From contig NZ_RYFW01000002.1 in assembly GCF_004138335.1 (NCBI RefSeq), positions 1,159,501-1,223,500 on the forward strand: DNA of 64,000 bases, given 5' to 3'. Positions 17,401-26,619 of this stretch are shown here, one piece after another. The translations under genes were made by a program, and so were the position numbers. Source of the stretch: Peristeroidobacter agariperforans (GTDB lineage: Bacteria; Pseudomonadota; Gammaproteobacteria; Steroidobacterales; Steroidobacteraceae). The notes beneath the pieces were generated by a model. That model saw only the letters and a list, made by a program, of their open reading frames with translations. It was not told the origin of the DNA and did no database searches. Positions within the stretch are counted from its first letter, which is position 1. Each line of letters opens with the position of its first letter.

Positions 17401-17466
17401 TTGCCGACGCGCGCGCGTCGCGGCCACAGTCGCTGCCAAATCTGCAAACCCACGGGGAGAGCACCT

Positions 17467-19611
17467 ATGACTGCTGAGCATGGCCGGCTGCGTGAGGCTA
17501 ACGAACGTGGCGTGCCATGGCGCAAGTGGGGGCCCTATATGCGTGACAGCGCCCGGCCCGGGGCGCGCGCGCGCTCCGAAAACGACGCGCCGGCGACCGC
17601 CTCGGGCCAGCAGCGATCGTGGGCGTACGAGTGCTGTGACGACGGTCCGGTGGGAATCTGCGATGAGCAGATGCGGTTGTGTTTTGGGGTGGCGATCCGC
17701 CGCGGCGGCGACGTCACATTGCAGGAACGTTTGGTTCCGATGCCGGTGCTGTCCAGGCGCAGCTCCCAGGCCGACAACTTGCCGACGCATTCCTATCTGC
17801 GCGCCCACTATAGATATCGCGAAAGGGAGCGGCCGGCGGCCCATCGCGAGACGGCGTGCTTCGATGTCCTGGTCGAGTACGCCAAAACGGGTCCCGAAGA
17901 AATCCTGATCCAGATCGAGGTCAAGAACACCAGCTGCGAAACCGCGACCCTACAGGTGCTGCCGCAGTTGTGGTTCCGGCAGGATGTGGACGCTCTGGCG
18001 GATCCGCGCGTCATCATAGAACGGGCGGCGAGCCGTGCCGATGTGCCATGCCTGATCGCGCGCCATCCGGAGCTGGGGGCCTACTACCTGCACTGTGAGC
18101 TGGCGGGTGCGTTCTTGTTCGCCGGGTGTGGTCCCCCGACCGAGCTCAGTCGCGGCGGCACGCGGGCGGCGGCTCACTATCTGCTGATCCTCGCACCGCG
18201 CGCCGTACAACGCGTTCGCATGCTGCTCACTTCCACGCTACCCGCTGTCGGCAAGCCGTCGTTGGAAAAGCTCTTCGCCAGCCTGAAGCAGCACCGGCAC
18301 GATGCGAACGAGTTCTTCTCTGTGATCACCTATGCCTGTGACAGCACGGCCGGCGCGTTCGACGTGCGGCGGGCGTTCTGCAACATGCTTTGGAACAAAG
18401 CGGTGTGGGTGTCGGCCGTCACCGGCTGGCTGTACGACCGGCGCGCAAACTCGGCTACTCCGGGCGAGACGCACGAGCCGGCCACGTTTCGCTTGAAGGT
18501 CGCTCGACTGGTGGCGCCGCCTCACAAGAAAGAGTGCCCGCACCTGGAGTCGCCTGCCTGGCTGTTGCACACCCTGGCGCTGGCTTGCGTCGATGCGGAT
18601 TTCGCCGCCCACCAGATGCGGCTGCTGCTGAAGGGCGAGTTGAAGAACCGCACCGGCAAGATCAGTCCCATTCATCATGAGTGGCAGGCGCTCAAGCCGT
18701 GGGCCGCGCTATTGATGTACCGGTTGCAGCGGCCGCGTCGCCCGAAGGATGCCCGCAGCGACCTGGTTGAAAACTTCGAAGCATTGTCCTCGCAGACCGC
18801 AGGCGGCGGATGGGCTGCGATACGCGCGCAAAGCATGCTCGAGATGGCTTTGGAGCTGGCGATACACGATGCTCGATACGAGCAGCGCGCGATGGAATGT
18901 TACGTGTCGTTCGTCGCCGCGATAGCGGCGCTGGATTGTGAAGCGACGCTGCTGGATGCGCGCAGCGAGGAAACGGACGATGAACCGGGCTTCCGGCTGA
19001 TCATCAGCGACCGCATGCAATTCCAGGTGCTGTCCTCGTTCGGCCTGGTGGCGTTGTACGGCGCGGTGGCGTTCCGATCAGGCGCGCTCGCCAGATTGCC
19101 GCGGTTCTGCGAACAGATGCGCTCCATTCATCGAGAGCACGCGGAGCGCATCTGCATGCCCGATCATTTGCGTAGCGTGCTGGCTCGGATGTTCGGCGCG
19201 TCGGTCAACGCAGCGTGGGCGACGCTGCCCGCGGGCATGCTGCTGATACGGGCGCTTGCGCAGATCGAGGCCTTGTATGGATCGTCGCTGCGAGTTCGCT
19301 GTGCGGCCGCCGGTGGCGCGATGATGAGTCCTGCCGAGTTGAGTCAATGGATCGTTCATCAGCACGTGGCGGCGCGCGTTGCGGCGACCAGCCGCTCGAA
19401 GCTGCTCGAGTTCTGTGAGTACGTGTACATGCAAGGCGCTGCGAGCGCCGGGCAGCACACCGGCTGGGCCGGGCGAGTTGCGGCGATGATATGTGCGTCG
19501 TGGGCCTACTCACCGTTCGAAGACGGAATCGAGTCGCCTGCACCCGTCGCGCTCGCGCGTACCCGGGATGCCAAGGCGGAAGTCGTCAGTCTGAGGACGA
19601 CGCGACGTTAG
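17467..19611 (+). CDS. Diverged MGH1-like glycoside hydrolase homologue
   Basis: The 714-residue protein opens with the landmarks of the large MGH1-like glucosidase family (LREANERGVPWRKWGPY, GPVGICDEQMRLCFGVAI, LPTHSYLRAHYRY, FDVLVEYAKTGPEEILI). From residue ~280 the (alpha/alpha)6-barrel part is only weakly kept: NMLWNKAVWVSAVTGWLYDR, WLLHTLALACVDADFAAHQM and the helix GKISPIHHEWQ. In family members I remember, the corresponding places read like EYPWYAAWDLAFH and PAYEW, so acidic residues expected in the active site are absent or moved, and the protein is shorter than the usual 850-900 residues. It may be a non-catalytic relative. Dyad site d precedes it. Confidence 0.65.
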   Translation: MTAEHGRLREANERGVPWRKWGPYMRDSARPGARARSENDAPATASGQQRSWAYECCDDGPVGICDEQMRLCFGVAIRRGGDVTLQERLVPMPVLSRRSSQADNLPTHSYLRAHYRYRERERPAAHRETACFDVLVEYAKTGPEEILIQIEVKNTSCETATLQVLPQLWFRQDVDALADPRVIIERAASRADVPCLIARHPELGAYYLHCELAGAFLFAGCGPPTELSRGGTRAAAHYLLILAPRAVQRVRMLLTSTLPAVGKPSLEKLFASLKQHRHDANEFFSVITYACDSTAGAFDVRRAFCNMLWNKAVWVSAVTGWLYDRRANSATPGETHEPATFRLKVARLVAPPHKKECPHLESPAWLLHTLALACVDADFAAHQMRLLLKGELKNRTGKISPIHHEWQALKPWAALLMYRLQRPRRPKDARSDLVENFEALSSQTAGGGWAAIRAQSMLEMALELAIHDARYEQRAMECYVSFVAAIAALDCEATLLDARSEETDDEPGFRLIISDRMQFQVLSSFGLVALYGAVAFRSGALARLPRFCEQMRSIHREHAERICMPDHLRSVLARMFGASVNAAWATLPAGMLLIRALAQIEALYGSSLRVRCAAAGGAMMSPAELSQWIVHQHVAARVAATSRSKLLEFCEYVYMQGAASAGQHTGWAGRVAAMICASWAYSPFEDGIESPAPVALARTRDAKAEVVSLRTTRR

Positions 19612-19617
19612 CTCTTG

Positions 19618-19633
19618 GTAGCCCTTGGTCCAT
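19618..19633. promoter_or_regulatory. 16-bp dyad site e
   Basis: GTAGCCCTTGGTCCAT (reverse complement ATGGACCAAGGGCTAC), 87 nt before the ATG at 19721, just past the stop of the previous gene. It shares the half-site order of site f. Confidence 0.5.
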
Positions 19634-19720
19634 CTTTCGTCGGCGTGTGCGCCGCGTAGCATCGAACGGGCTCTGGCGTCCGACGGCGCCGTCCTACCAA
19701 AAAAGCTCAAGGAGATTTGC

Positions 19721-20527
19721 ATGAACTCTCTGGCACGATCGATCGTCGGCGTGGCGCTCACCGCCGCGGCCGTGTATTTCCTGGATCCGGTGAGCGGGCG
19801 CGAGCGACGGGTGCTGCTGCAAGACAAGTGCAGGCGCGCGGCGCGTAGCATCGATCGGCAGACGCGAGACATACGGCGCGACGCGTCGGACCGTTACTTT
19901 GCTTCGCGAGGCAAAGCACAGGCGCCGATTCGTCAGAAGTCGGACCGAGCAGTCAGCAAGACCGTCTGCGGCGCTATCCGGCAGTCGGTGGCGCATCCGG
20001 AATCCATCGACGTAGCCGTGGATCACGGACATGTCTTTCTGCGTGGCCGCTTGATGCCTCATGAGCATCAACGGTTGCTAGATGAAGTGCGGCGTCAACC
20101 CGGTGTGTTCGTCATCACCGACCACCTAAGCGACCATCTCGGCAATGGTGAGTCCTCGATCGAGAATGGTCACAGATTCCGCTCGGCCGCGGGACGCAGC
20201 GCTTGGGGCACGACCGGTCGGGTACTGGGCGCCTGTGCCGGCGGCGCGCTGTTGATCTGGGGCATCCGCGAGCGCAAGGCGTTAGGCGAGTTTGGCGTCG
20301 CGGTCGCCGAAGAGTTCCAGCGCGCCATGGACCACGACGGGCGCGGAGGATTGCGTGCAGCGAAGGACACTGCCCAGGCGGCGGGCGAAGAGTTGTCGGA
20401 CGCGGCTCGCAGGGCCGGCAACAAAGTGGAAGAGGGCGTGGAGTGGGCCGAGTCCGCCAGTGCGGATGTCATCGAGGAGTATGCGCAAAAACGTCGTCGA
20501 TCGAACGCGGCAGACGCGACTCACTAG
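19721..20527 (+). CDS. BON-domain protein with membrane segment
   Basis: The 268-residue protein has an N-terminal hydrophobic segment (SIVGVALTAAAVYFLDP), a basic linker, a BON domain (about residues 85-140: AIRQSVAHPESIDVAVDHG, VFLRGRLMPHEHQRLLDEV) and a second short hydrophobic stretch (GACAGGALLIWGI) followed by a helical acidic tail. BON domains bind phospholipids, often in envelope or osmotic stress proteins. The start is fixed by aaggag before ATG 19721. The 3' end overlaps the convergent MscS gene by 59 bp. Its promoter region carries dyad site e. Confidence 0.75.
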   Translation: MNSLARSIVGVALTAAAVYFLDPVSGRERRVLLQDKCRRAARSIDRQTRDIRRDASDRYFASRGKAQAPIRQKSDRAVSKTVCGAIRQSVAHPESIDVAVDHGHVFLRGRLMPHEHQRLLDEVRRQPGVFVITDHLSDHLGNGESSIENGHRFRSAAGRSAWGTTGRVLGACAGGALLIWGIRERKALGEFGVAVAEEFQRAMDHDGRGGLRAAKDTAQAAGEELSDAARRAGNKVEEGVEWAESASADVIEEYAQKRRRSNAADATH

Positions 20528-21722
20528 CTGCCTTCGAGACGCCGCTCGGTTGTTGAAACACGCGCAGGCCGAATTCGGGAAGAATAGAGAGCAAGTGCTC
20601 GAAGATTTCGGCCTGCACGCTTTCGTAGCGTTGCCAGTCGGTCGCGGTGTAACAGTAGATCTCCAGCGGCAAGCCCGTCGGCGTGGGCTGCAGCTGGCGC
20701 ACCTGGATGTCCATGTCGTGCCGGACGTGCGGATGCGCGCCTAGATACGCTCGCACGTACGCCCGAAATATTCCTGCGTTGGTGGAACGGCGCACGTTCA
20801 CGGGATCCAGATCGGCGGCCATGACGAACTCCGCGCGCTTGTTCGCGAGGTGGTCGTCGATGAGTGCGAAGCGCTGCAATCCCTCCCATTCCGCGGCGCC
20901 GAGAAAATGAATCGATGTCTGATCGAGCAGGAGCGCGCGCTGGATGAGTCGCGAGCCGGAATCGAACATGCCGCGCCAGTTGCGAAAGCTTTCGCTGAAC
21001 AGGCGCCAGGTGGGAATGGAGGTGATGGAGTTGTCCATGTTCTGCACCTTCACCGTGTGCAACGACAGGTCGATGGCGTGACCGTCGGCCTTGACCTGCG
21101 GCATCTCGATCCAGTCGCCGACCCGCAGCATGTCGTTTGCGGAGATTTGCAAGCCGGCGACGAACGATTGAATGGTGTCCTTGAAAATGAGCATCAGCAC
21201 CGCGGTCATCGCGCCCAGGCCCGAGAGGATCAGCAAGGGATCGCGATCGAACAGCGCGGCGGCGATGAAGATGGCCGCCACCATGCCCACGAGAATCTTG
21301 CCGAGCTGCAGATAACTCTTGATCGGATGCATGCGGGCGCGCTCCGGATCGTATTGCTCGTAGGCCGCGCCGATGGCGGTGAGCAGACTCATGATCGCGG
21401 TCATGATCGCGACGACGAGATAGACACTCACGAAACGGCGCAGGGCGGGCAGGGCGGCGTCAGGAATCGCCGGCAGTAGCGTGGAGCCATAATAAACAAC
21501 CAGCGCAGGGACGACCTGAGCGAGCCTCGGGATCACGCCCGGGCCGAGGATGGCATCGTCGAAGCGCGGACCGGTCCTGCGCGCGGCTCGGCCCAAGATC
21601 CGAACCAGTAGCGCGCGTGTGATTGCGTAGGAGACCAGGACGGCGAGAATCAGCAGCAGGAGCTGCAGCGCCAGCCACGCCATCGGATGCTCCCGCACGC
21701 TGGCTAACGCGTCTTCGAACAT
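20469..21722 (-). CDS. Mechanosensitive channel, MscS family (YbdG-like)
   Basis: The 417-residue protein has about five N-terminal transmembrane segments and the MscS core: pore-lining helix region (GLGAMTAVLMLIFKDTIQSF), beta domain (NDMLRVGDWIEMPQVKADG) and C-terminal domain. The match to VKVQNMDNSITSIPTWRL and FRNWRGM is typical of the YbdG/MscM branch, which opens on hypo-osmotic stress with small conductance. ATG 21722 is chosen; the frame is open further upstream but there it is a shadow of the kinase gene. It follows the kinase by 8 bases and is surely co-transcribed with it. The 3' end overlaps the convergent BON gene. Confidence 0.88.
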   Translation of the reverse strand: MFEDALASVREHPMAWLALQLLLLILAVLVSYAITRALLVRILGRAARRTGPRFDDAILGPGVIPRLAQVVPALVVYYGSTLLPAIPDAALPALRRFVSVYLVVAIMTAIMSLLTAIGAAYEQYDPERARMHPIKSYLQLGKILVGMVAAIFIAAALFDRDPLLILSGLGAMTAVLMLIFKDTIQSFVAGLQISANDMLRVGDWIEMPQVKADGHAIDLSLHTVKVQNMDNSITSIPTWRLFSESFRNWRGMFDSGSRLIQRALLLDQTSIHFLGAAEWEGLQRFALIDDHLANKRAEFVMAADLDPVNVRRSTNAGIFRAYVRAYLGAHPHVRHDMDIQVRQLQPTPTGLPLEIYCYTATDWQRYESVQAEIFEHLLSILPEFGLRVFQQPSGVSKAASESRLPRSIDDVFAHTPR

Positions 21723-21730
21723 TGACGAGC

Positions 21731-22600
21731 TCAGTTCGTGACCGCGCGCGTCCGATCGGGCGCAGGCTCGTTCTTTTGCGACAACGGCACAGTGAACATG
21801 AAGGCGGCGCCGCCTGACGGCCGGCGTTCGGCCCAGATTTCTCCCCCGTGCATGTGCACGATGGCGCGGGCCATCGACAGGCCCAGGCCCAGGCGATCGC
21901 TCTTGGTCGTGAAGAACGAGTCGAACAGCCGCGGCGCCTGCGTGGGATCGATGCCGGCGCCGCTGTCGAGCACCACGACCTTCACATTCTCGTCGTCGTG
22001 CAATTCGGTGCACACCAGCAGTCGGCGTTGTCGGGCCGGCGTGTGTTCCATCGCCTCGAGCGCATTGTCGACCAGATTCAACAGCACTTGCTGCAACTGT
22101 AAACGGTCTGCGGGGATGCGCGGCAGCCCCGGCTCGAGCGTGCTCTGGATCGCGACTTTGCGACGCAGGGCATCGGGCAGCACCATCGACAGAACTTCCG
22201 CGATCAGCTCGTTCACATCGACACGCTCGAACTGCAGCTCGTGCTTGCGCATCGGCAGCCGCATGCTGTCGACGAAACGATTGGCGCGCAGATCTTCCTT
22301 GCGCACATCGGCCAGCAGATCGCGCACAGCGGCGAGGTCCGGCTCCTTGCGATTCAGGAGCAACTGCGCGGTTTCTACATCGGCCAGGATCGAACTCAGC
22401 GGCTGAGTGACTTTGTGCGCAACCGACGCGGTGATTTCAGAAGCCAGGGCGAGCCGGGCCACGTGCGTCATGTCGGTATAGTTCTGTCGCGCTCTGGAGC
22501 GTGCCCGATGACGCATGAAGCTCTGCACGCCGAGCACGGCGAGGATGGCGATCTGCACGGCCAGCAGGATCGCGAAATAGGTGTCCGCATCGGAGAACAT
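21731..22600 (-). CDS. Orphan histidine kinase with His-Lys phospho-acceptor site
   Basis: The 289-residue kinase has one N-terminal transmembrane helix (about residues 8-28), no sensor domain, a HisKA-type dimerisation helix (49-115) and a complete HATPase (about 150-275; NLVDNALEAM, VLDSGAGID, DRLGLGLSMARAI). The usual H-E-x-x-Q-P-L core here reads AHKVTQPLSS, so His62 is followed by Lys63 instead of the acidic residue that normally supports phosphotransfer. ATG 22600 follows ggag. It is followed after 8 bases by an MscS channel, an unusual partner for a kinase. No response regulator is in the operon. Confidence 0.85.
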   Translation of the reverse strand: MFSDADTYFAILLAVQIAILAVLGVQSFMRHRARSRARQNYTDMTHVARLALASEITASVAHKVTQPLSSILADVETAQLLLNRKEPDLAAVRDLLADVRKEDLRANRFVDSMRLPMRKHELQFERVDVNELIAEVLSMVLPDALRRKVAIQSTLEPGLPRIPADRLQLQQVLLNLVDNALEAMEHTPARQRRLLVCTELHDDENVKVVVLDSGAGIDPTQAPRLFDSFFTTKSDRLGLGLSMARAIVHMHGGEIWAERRPSGGAAFMFTVPLSQKNEPAPDRTRAVTN

Positions 22601-22722
22601 CTGCAAGCAGCTCCATGGACGCCGACAGTCTACGTAACAGGGAATCCAAGCCGTCCGCATTGGCCCTTGTGCTCATAGCGGCGTTTGCGTGTCGCGCTTA
22701 CATTCGGCTCGCGGCTCGCGCA

Positions 22723-23502
22723 ATGACGGAACGTGCAGTGAATGAGGACACGCCAACGCTCGAAGACGTGCGCGCTGCCATGGATCGGGGTGAGCTGTTC
22801 GTCGAGTATCAACCCATCGTTTCTCTCGTGACGCAGCGCTGCGTCGGCGCCGAAGCGCTGGTGCGCTGGCTGCGCGCGGGCACGGTGTGGCATGCGAGCC
22901 GCTTCGTCGACCTGATCGAGAACACGCCGCTGTCGGGGCGGCTCACTTACTGGGTGATCGACACCATCGCCCAGGAGCTCGACCACTGGCTGACCGAGCA
23001 CTCCGACATCTACATCAGCATCAATGTGCCGCCGGAAATTCTCGGACGCGGTGGTCTGGAGTATGCCGCCGTGCGTTCCGGCCTACGTGCCCACGTCAGT
23101 CAAATCCTGCTGGAGATCACCGAGCGCGGCGTGCCGGACCAGCTCGGCTTGAACGCACTCAACCAGATGGCCGAGCACGGCGTGCGGCTGGCGCTCGATG
23201 ATGTGTTTCTTTCGGGCGCCAATCTTGCCGTGCTGTCGCGCGGCCGCTTCGAGGTGATCAAGATCGATCGCAAGCTGATTGCGCAGCTGGCAGCGCACGC
23301 GCCGGACCCGGCGTGGCTGCCTGGTTTGCGCTCGCTGTTGACTCATTCCGAGTTGCAGGTGATCGCCGAAGGAGTGGAGTCGCACTATCAAGCCGACGCG
23401 CTCGCGCGAGCGGGTGTGCAGATGGCGCAAGGCTTTTTGTTCTCTTCGTCGCTGACCGCGCGCGGGCTGATGCGATTTCTAGAACGGACCAATGCGCGCT
23501 AG
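22723..23502 (+). CDS. EAL-domain protein (c-di-GMP phosphodiesterase-like)
   Basis: The product (259 residues from ATG 22723) is a stand-alone EAL domain. Catalytic-type residues are recognisable: EALVRW, N in SINVPPE, EITERG, the DD pair in ALDDV, KIDRK, AEGVES and QGFLF. The flexible loop that normally reads DDFGTGYSSL is altered to DDVFLSGANL, so activity may be reduced or regulated. An in-frame start at 22615 would add a hydrophobic N-terminal stretch (ALALVLIAAFACRAYI); neither start has a good ribosome site. It is divergent to the His-Lys kinase and 3' to 3' with the lone receiver at 23510. Confidence 0.8.
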   Translation: MTERAVNEDTPTLEDVRAAMDRGELFVEYQPIVSLVTQRCVGAEALVRWLRAGTVWHASRFVDLIENTPLSGRLTYWVIDTIAQELDHWLTEHSDIYISINVPPEILGRGGLEYAAVRSGLRAHVSQILLEITERGVPDQLGLNALNQMAEHGVRLALDDVFLSGANLAVLSRGRFEVIKIDRKLIAQLAAHAPDPAWLPGLRSLLTHSELQVIAEGVESHYQADALARAGVQMAQGFLFSSSLTARGLMRFLERTNAR

Positions 23503-23509
23503 TGCGGTG

Positions 23510-23878
23510 TCAGTGCTTGTGAGTTTGCAATGCTTCGGTCAAGGCACGCTGGAGATCTTCCGCCGCGCAAGGTTTCTCCAAAACGCTGTGGAACAGCGAA
23601 ATGGTTTCGTCGTCGCGAGGCGGAGTGGCGGTCAGAGCAATGATGGGTGTGTTGCCGAACTCGGGATGACTGCGCAGCAGTCGCGCGATATCGACGCCGC
23701 TGTGCTCCGGCATGTGCAGATCGGTAACCACCACGTCGGGGCGATGCTCGGCCGCAAGCTCGAGGGCTGCATCCCAATCGGCGGCTTCGACGACGTCGTA
23801 CGACATCACGCGCAGCAGCCGTCCGAGGCTATTGCGAATCCGTCGATCGTCATCGATCAGCAGGACGACTGCGTTCAT
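23510..23878 (-). CDS. Single-domain response regulator
   Basis: The 122-residue protein is a receiver only: acidic pocket LLIDDD, phospho-acceptor Asp in VVVTDLHMPE, the Thr switch (IIALTAT) and the Lys in LEKPCA. It has no output domain and therefore probably acts by protein contact or as a relay. ATG 23878 is chosen; the open frame to 23917 gives an untypical basic extension. It lies downstream of the 812-residue kinase on the same strand but 241 bases away. Confidence 0.85.
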   Translation of the reverse strand: MNAVVLLIDDDRRIRNSLGRLLRVMSYDVVEAADWDAALELAAEHRPDVVVTDLHMPEHSGVDIARLLRSHPEFGNTPIIALTATPPRDDETISLFHSVLEKPCAAEDLQRALTEALQTHKH

Positions 23879-24044
23879 CGGCAGTTCCGTGACCCTTCGC
23901 TGTCGCGCTCGGACCAACTCATCTCAGGTACACCTTAAGGGGCTGTAGTTCTGATTCATTGAGCCAAACATGCCGCTGCCAGACCCGGTACACGGCCGCG
24001 GGACAACGCCTGTCGTGCGGCAGTGTTCCAAAGCTGGTGTACGC

Positions 24045-24068
24045 GTTATCGCGAATTGCCGCAATAAC
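24045..24068. terminator. Inverted repeat downstream of the large MASE1 kinase
   Basis: GTTATCGCG and CGCAATAAC form a 9-bp stem with one wobble and a 6-nt loop. It lies 52 nt past the stop of the minus-strand kinase gene; no T-run follows, so a terminator role is only possible. The remaining bases of 23879-24119 hold no convincing gene. Confidence 0.35.
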
Positions 24069-24119
24069 CAGCGTTCCAGGGACTACAAAAAATCGGAAAT
24101 GCAGCCTGATTATGTGAGA

Positions 24120-26558
24120 TCAGTTCAGCCGCGCGCCGTATCTGTCGCTACTTCCAGACGATGACAGCATCACATTGGCTCCGAGGCTGTCCATTTCGAA
24201 TGCCAACGTTGCACCCGTGCCGTCGGCGTTGTTTTTCGCCCAGATCCGCCCGCCGTGCGCCTCGACGATGGAGCGGGCGATGGCCAGACCCAGCCCCATC
24301 CCATGGTCTTTGCTGGTGAAAAAAGAATCGAAGATTTTCGGCAGCGTCGCCGGATCGATGCCCGAGCCGCGGTCGATGACTTGAACCTGAATGCGCGTGG
24401 CGCCGATGCGCGCCGTGCGGATTGCGATCCGCCGGCAGGCTTCGGGCTGCGCGGCCATGGCATCCATGCCATTCAGGATCAGGTTCAGCAGCACCTGTTG
24501 CAGGCGCCCGTAGTCGCCGAGCACGGTGGGCAGTTCGTTGCACTCGGTTTCTATGTGCACGTGACGCTGTCTGATCTCGATCCGCAGCAGCTTGATCACA
24601 TCGTTGATGACCTCGTTCATGTCCACCGAATCGAGCCGCAACTCGTGATCGTGGAGCAACTCGCGCAGGCGGCCGATGAGATCGGTGGCGCGGCGGTTGT
24701 CCCGGCAGATGTCGTCGAAGATTGCCTGGAACTCGTGCTTGTCGTAACGCCCGCGATTCAGAAACAGCAGGCCGGCTTCGGCGTTGTAACGGATTGCGCC
24801 GAGCGGCTGATTCATTTCGTGGGCAATCGAGGCGGTGATCTGGCCCAGCATCGCGAGCCGGGCGAAGCGCTGCAGGGTTCGATTGGCTTCTTCGAGATTC
24901 TTGTGATCGCTGCGATCGGTGATCGCGCCAATCATGCGCACGGCGACACCGCTCTCATCGCGAATGATATAGGCACGGTGACGCACCCAGCGTGGCGGAT
25001 CGCCACCACGCCCGATGTAAAGATATTCCGACTCCCACGTGCCCGCCGTGCCTCGCAACGCCTGGCGGCAGTCGCGCGCGACTCGATCGCGATCGTTCGG
25101 ATGGATGCAGCAACCCCACGCGTCCATGCTCAGGTGCCGCACGCTCGGCGTGCCTTCGCTGCGCTCGTCGCCGGAGCTGGACCACAGTTCGCCGCGCACG
25201 ATGTCCCATTCGTAGATCAAGTCGCCCGCGGCTTGTGCGATGAGCGAGAGCTGCTCGTCTTTTTTTCGTAGAGCCTGTTCCGCCTGCGCCAGCGCAGTGA
25301 TGTCGCGACCGGTGCCCTGAAACTCGACCAGGCGTTGCTCGGCATCGAAGATGGCGGTGTTGGTCCACTCCTGCCAGCCGGTGCGTCCATCGGGAAGTTG
25401 CACCGGATGTTTCAACATGAAGGTCGGATTCTCCGGCGTGGCGCGGCTCAGCAACTGCCGCAACTCGGCGCGAGTCTCCTCCGGGACAAATTCCAGCCAC
25501 TGGGTCCCGAGCACTTGCTCGCGCGGCATGCCGAAGTAACGACAGATCGCGGCGTTCGCAAAGGTGAGCGTCGTGTCGGGCAGGCTGCGGCAGACGAAGT
25601 CGGTCTGACTGTCGACGATGGCTCGATAGCGTGCATCGCTTTCGGAGATGGCTTGCGCTACCCGGCGGCGCTCCTCGACGACGATCGCGATCACCACGGC
25701 GGTCAGCGCCAACACCCCCAGGAATATTTGCAGATCCATGGCAGCGGCCTGCGGGGCGTCCTGGAGGCGGACACTGTGAGGGATGCGATCCGCCGCGGAG
25801 GCCAGAGTTGCGATGAGCGTGACGGCGGCGGCCGCCGCATGGACGCCAAAGCGCACCGACTGCCAGAGCAACGGAATGAAAAACAAATACAGCGCTGCGT
25901 GATTCTCGGCGTTACTGACGAACGCCAGGTGGAAACAAGCGTACAGCGCAATGGCGATCGCGCCGGCCTCGGCATACTGCGGGGCAGTGCGCCTTTGCAG
26001 CCAACCGGGTTGGGGGAGCAGGGCCAGATACGTCCATGAGCCCCAGGTCAGCATTGCCAGCGAGCTGGCAATGGCTTCGGCCTGCCAATTCTCGACTGCC
26101 AGAGGCAGCGCGCCGCTCAGCAGCTGCGGAGCGACGGTCGGCGAGAAAATCGTCAACAGCACCGGCCCGGCGATCACGGCGGCGACGATATAGACCGAGA
26201 ACTGCCGCAAGCTGTCGAAGGGGTTGCGTTGCCCAAGCAATACACGCAGCGTCGCGGCGATACCGGTGGCAATCAGGCAGCTGAAGAGCGCTTGCCAGGC
26301 CAGCTGCCACCACGGCAGGGCGGTGCTCCAATACGCGATCAGGTGAGCGGGCACGACTGCGGCGGCGATCAGCCACCATCGCTCGCGGGGCGTCGTCATG
26401 AACAGCGCAACGAGCACTCCATGTTGTGGGAACAACACCAGGATGCCGTCCGGTTCGCGCAGCATGCGCTCGAGGCTGGCGGCCAGGTAATAAAGCACTC
26501 CACTCAGCGGCGCCAGGAACGCCGCGGAATCGAAGGACGCGCGCCCGGTCAGGCTCAT
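24120..26558 (-). CDS. MASE1-PAS-PAS histidine kinase
   Basis: The 812-residue kinase has an N-terminal MASE1-like membrane sensor with about eight helices (1-300), two PAS domains (about 315-435, SDARYRAIVDSQTDFVCRS; and 440-555, EWDIVRGELWSSSGDE), HisKA with SIAHEMNQPLGAI (His about 578) and a full HATPase (LNLILNGMDAM, IDRGSGID, GMGLGLAIARSI). The HisKA/HATPase are of the FixL/DctB-like type common in proteobacteria. ATG 26558 is used; TTG 26582 is in frame. No partner regulator is adjacent. It lies in a run of four orphan kinases. Confidence 0.9.
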   Translation of the reverse strand: MSLTGRASFDSAAFLAPLSGVLYYLAASLERMLREPDGILVLFPQHGVLVALFMTTPRERWWLIAAAVVPAHLIAYWSTALPWWQLAWQALFSCLIATGIAATLRVLLGQRNPFDSLRQFSVYIVAAVIAGPVLLTIFSPTVAPQLLSGALPLAVENWQAEAIASSLAMLTWGSWTYLALLPQPGWLQRRTAPQYAEAGAIAIALYACFHLAFVSNAENHAALYLFFIPLLWQSVRFGVHAAAAAVTLIATLASAADRIPHSVRLQDAPQAAAMDLQIFLGVLALTAVVIAIVVEERRRVAQAISESDARYRAIVDSQTDFVCRSLPDTTLTFANAAICRYFGMPREQVLGTQWLEFVPEETRAELRQLLSRATPENPTFMLKHPVQLPDGRTGWQEWTNTAIFDAEQRLVEFQGTGRDITALAQAEQALRKKDEQLSLIAQAAGDLIYEWDIVRGELWSSSGDERSEGTPSVRHLSMDAWGCCIHPNDRDRVARDCRQALRGTAGTWESEYLYIGRGGDPPRWVRHRAYIIRDESGVAVRMIGAITDRSDHKNLEEANRTLQRFARLAMLGQITASIAHEMNQPLGAIRYNAEAGLLFLNRGRYDKHEFQAIFDDICRDNRRATDLIGRLRELLHDHELRLDSVDMNEVINDVIKLLRIEIRQRHVHIETECNELPTVLGDYGRLQQVLLNLILNGMDAMAAQPEACRRIAIRTARIGATRIQVQVIDRGSGIDPATLPKIFDSFFTSKDHGMGLGLAIARSIVEAHGGRIWAKNNADGTGATLAFEMDSLGANVMLSSSGSSDRYGARLN

Positions 26559-26619
26559 CGTCCACGTGCCGTTCCTGGTCAACGTTCGTCTCCCCTCGGA
26601 CTGCAGTCGACAAAAACGA

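Noticed and set aside
4284-17405. Sigma-54 promoters at the TTGGNCC sites
   Set aside because: The GG to GC distance (14 at 17385) is wrong for the -24/-12 pattern and the sites are palindromic.
21723-22013. N-terminal extension of the MscS frame
   Set aside because: It is a shadow of the kinase gene, Arg/His-rich without family similarity; the channel starts at ATG 21722.
23970-24164. Small plus-strand open frame of 64 codons
   Set aside because: No ribosome site, no family, and it overlaps the inverted repeat and the kinase 3' end.
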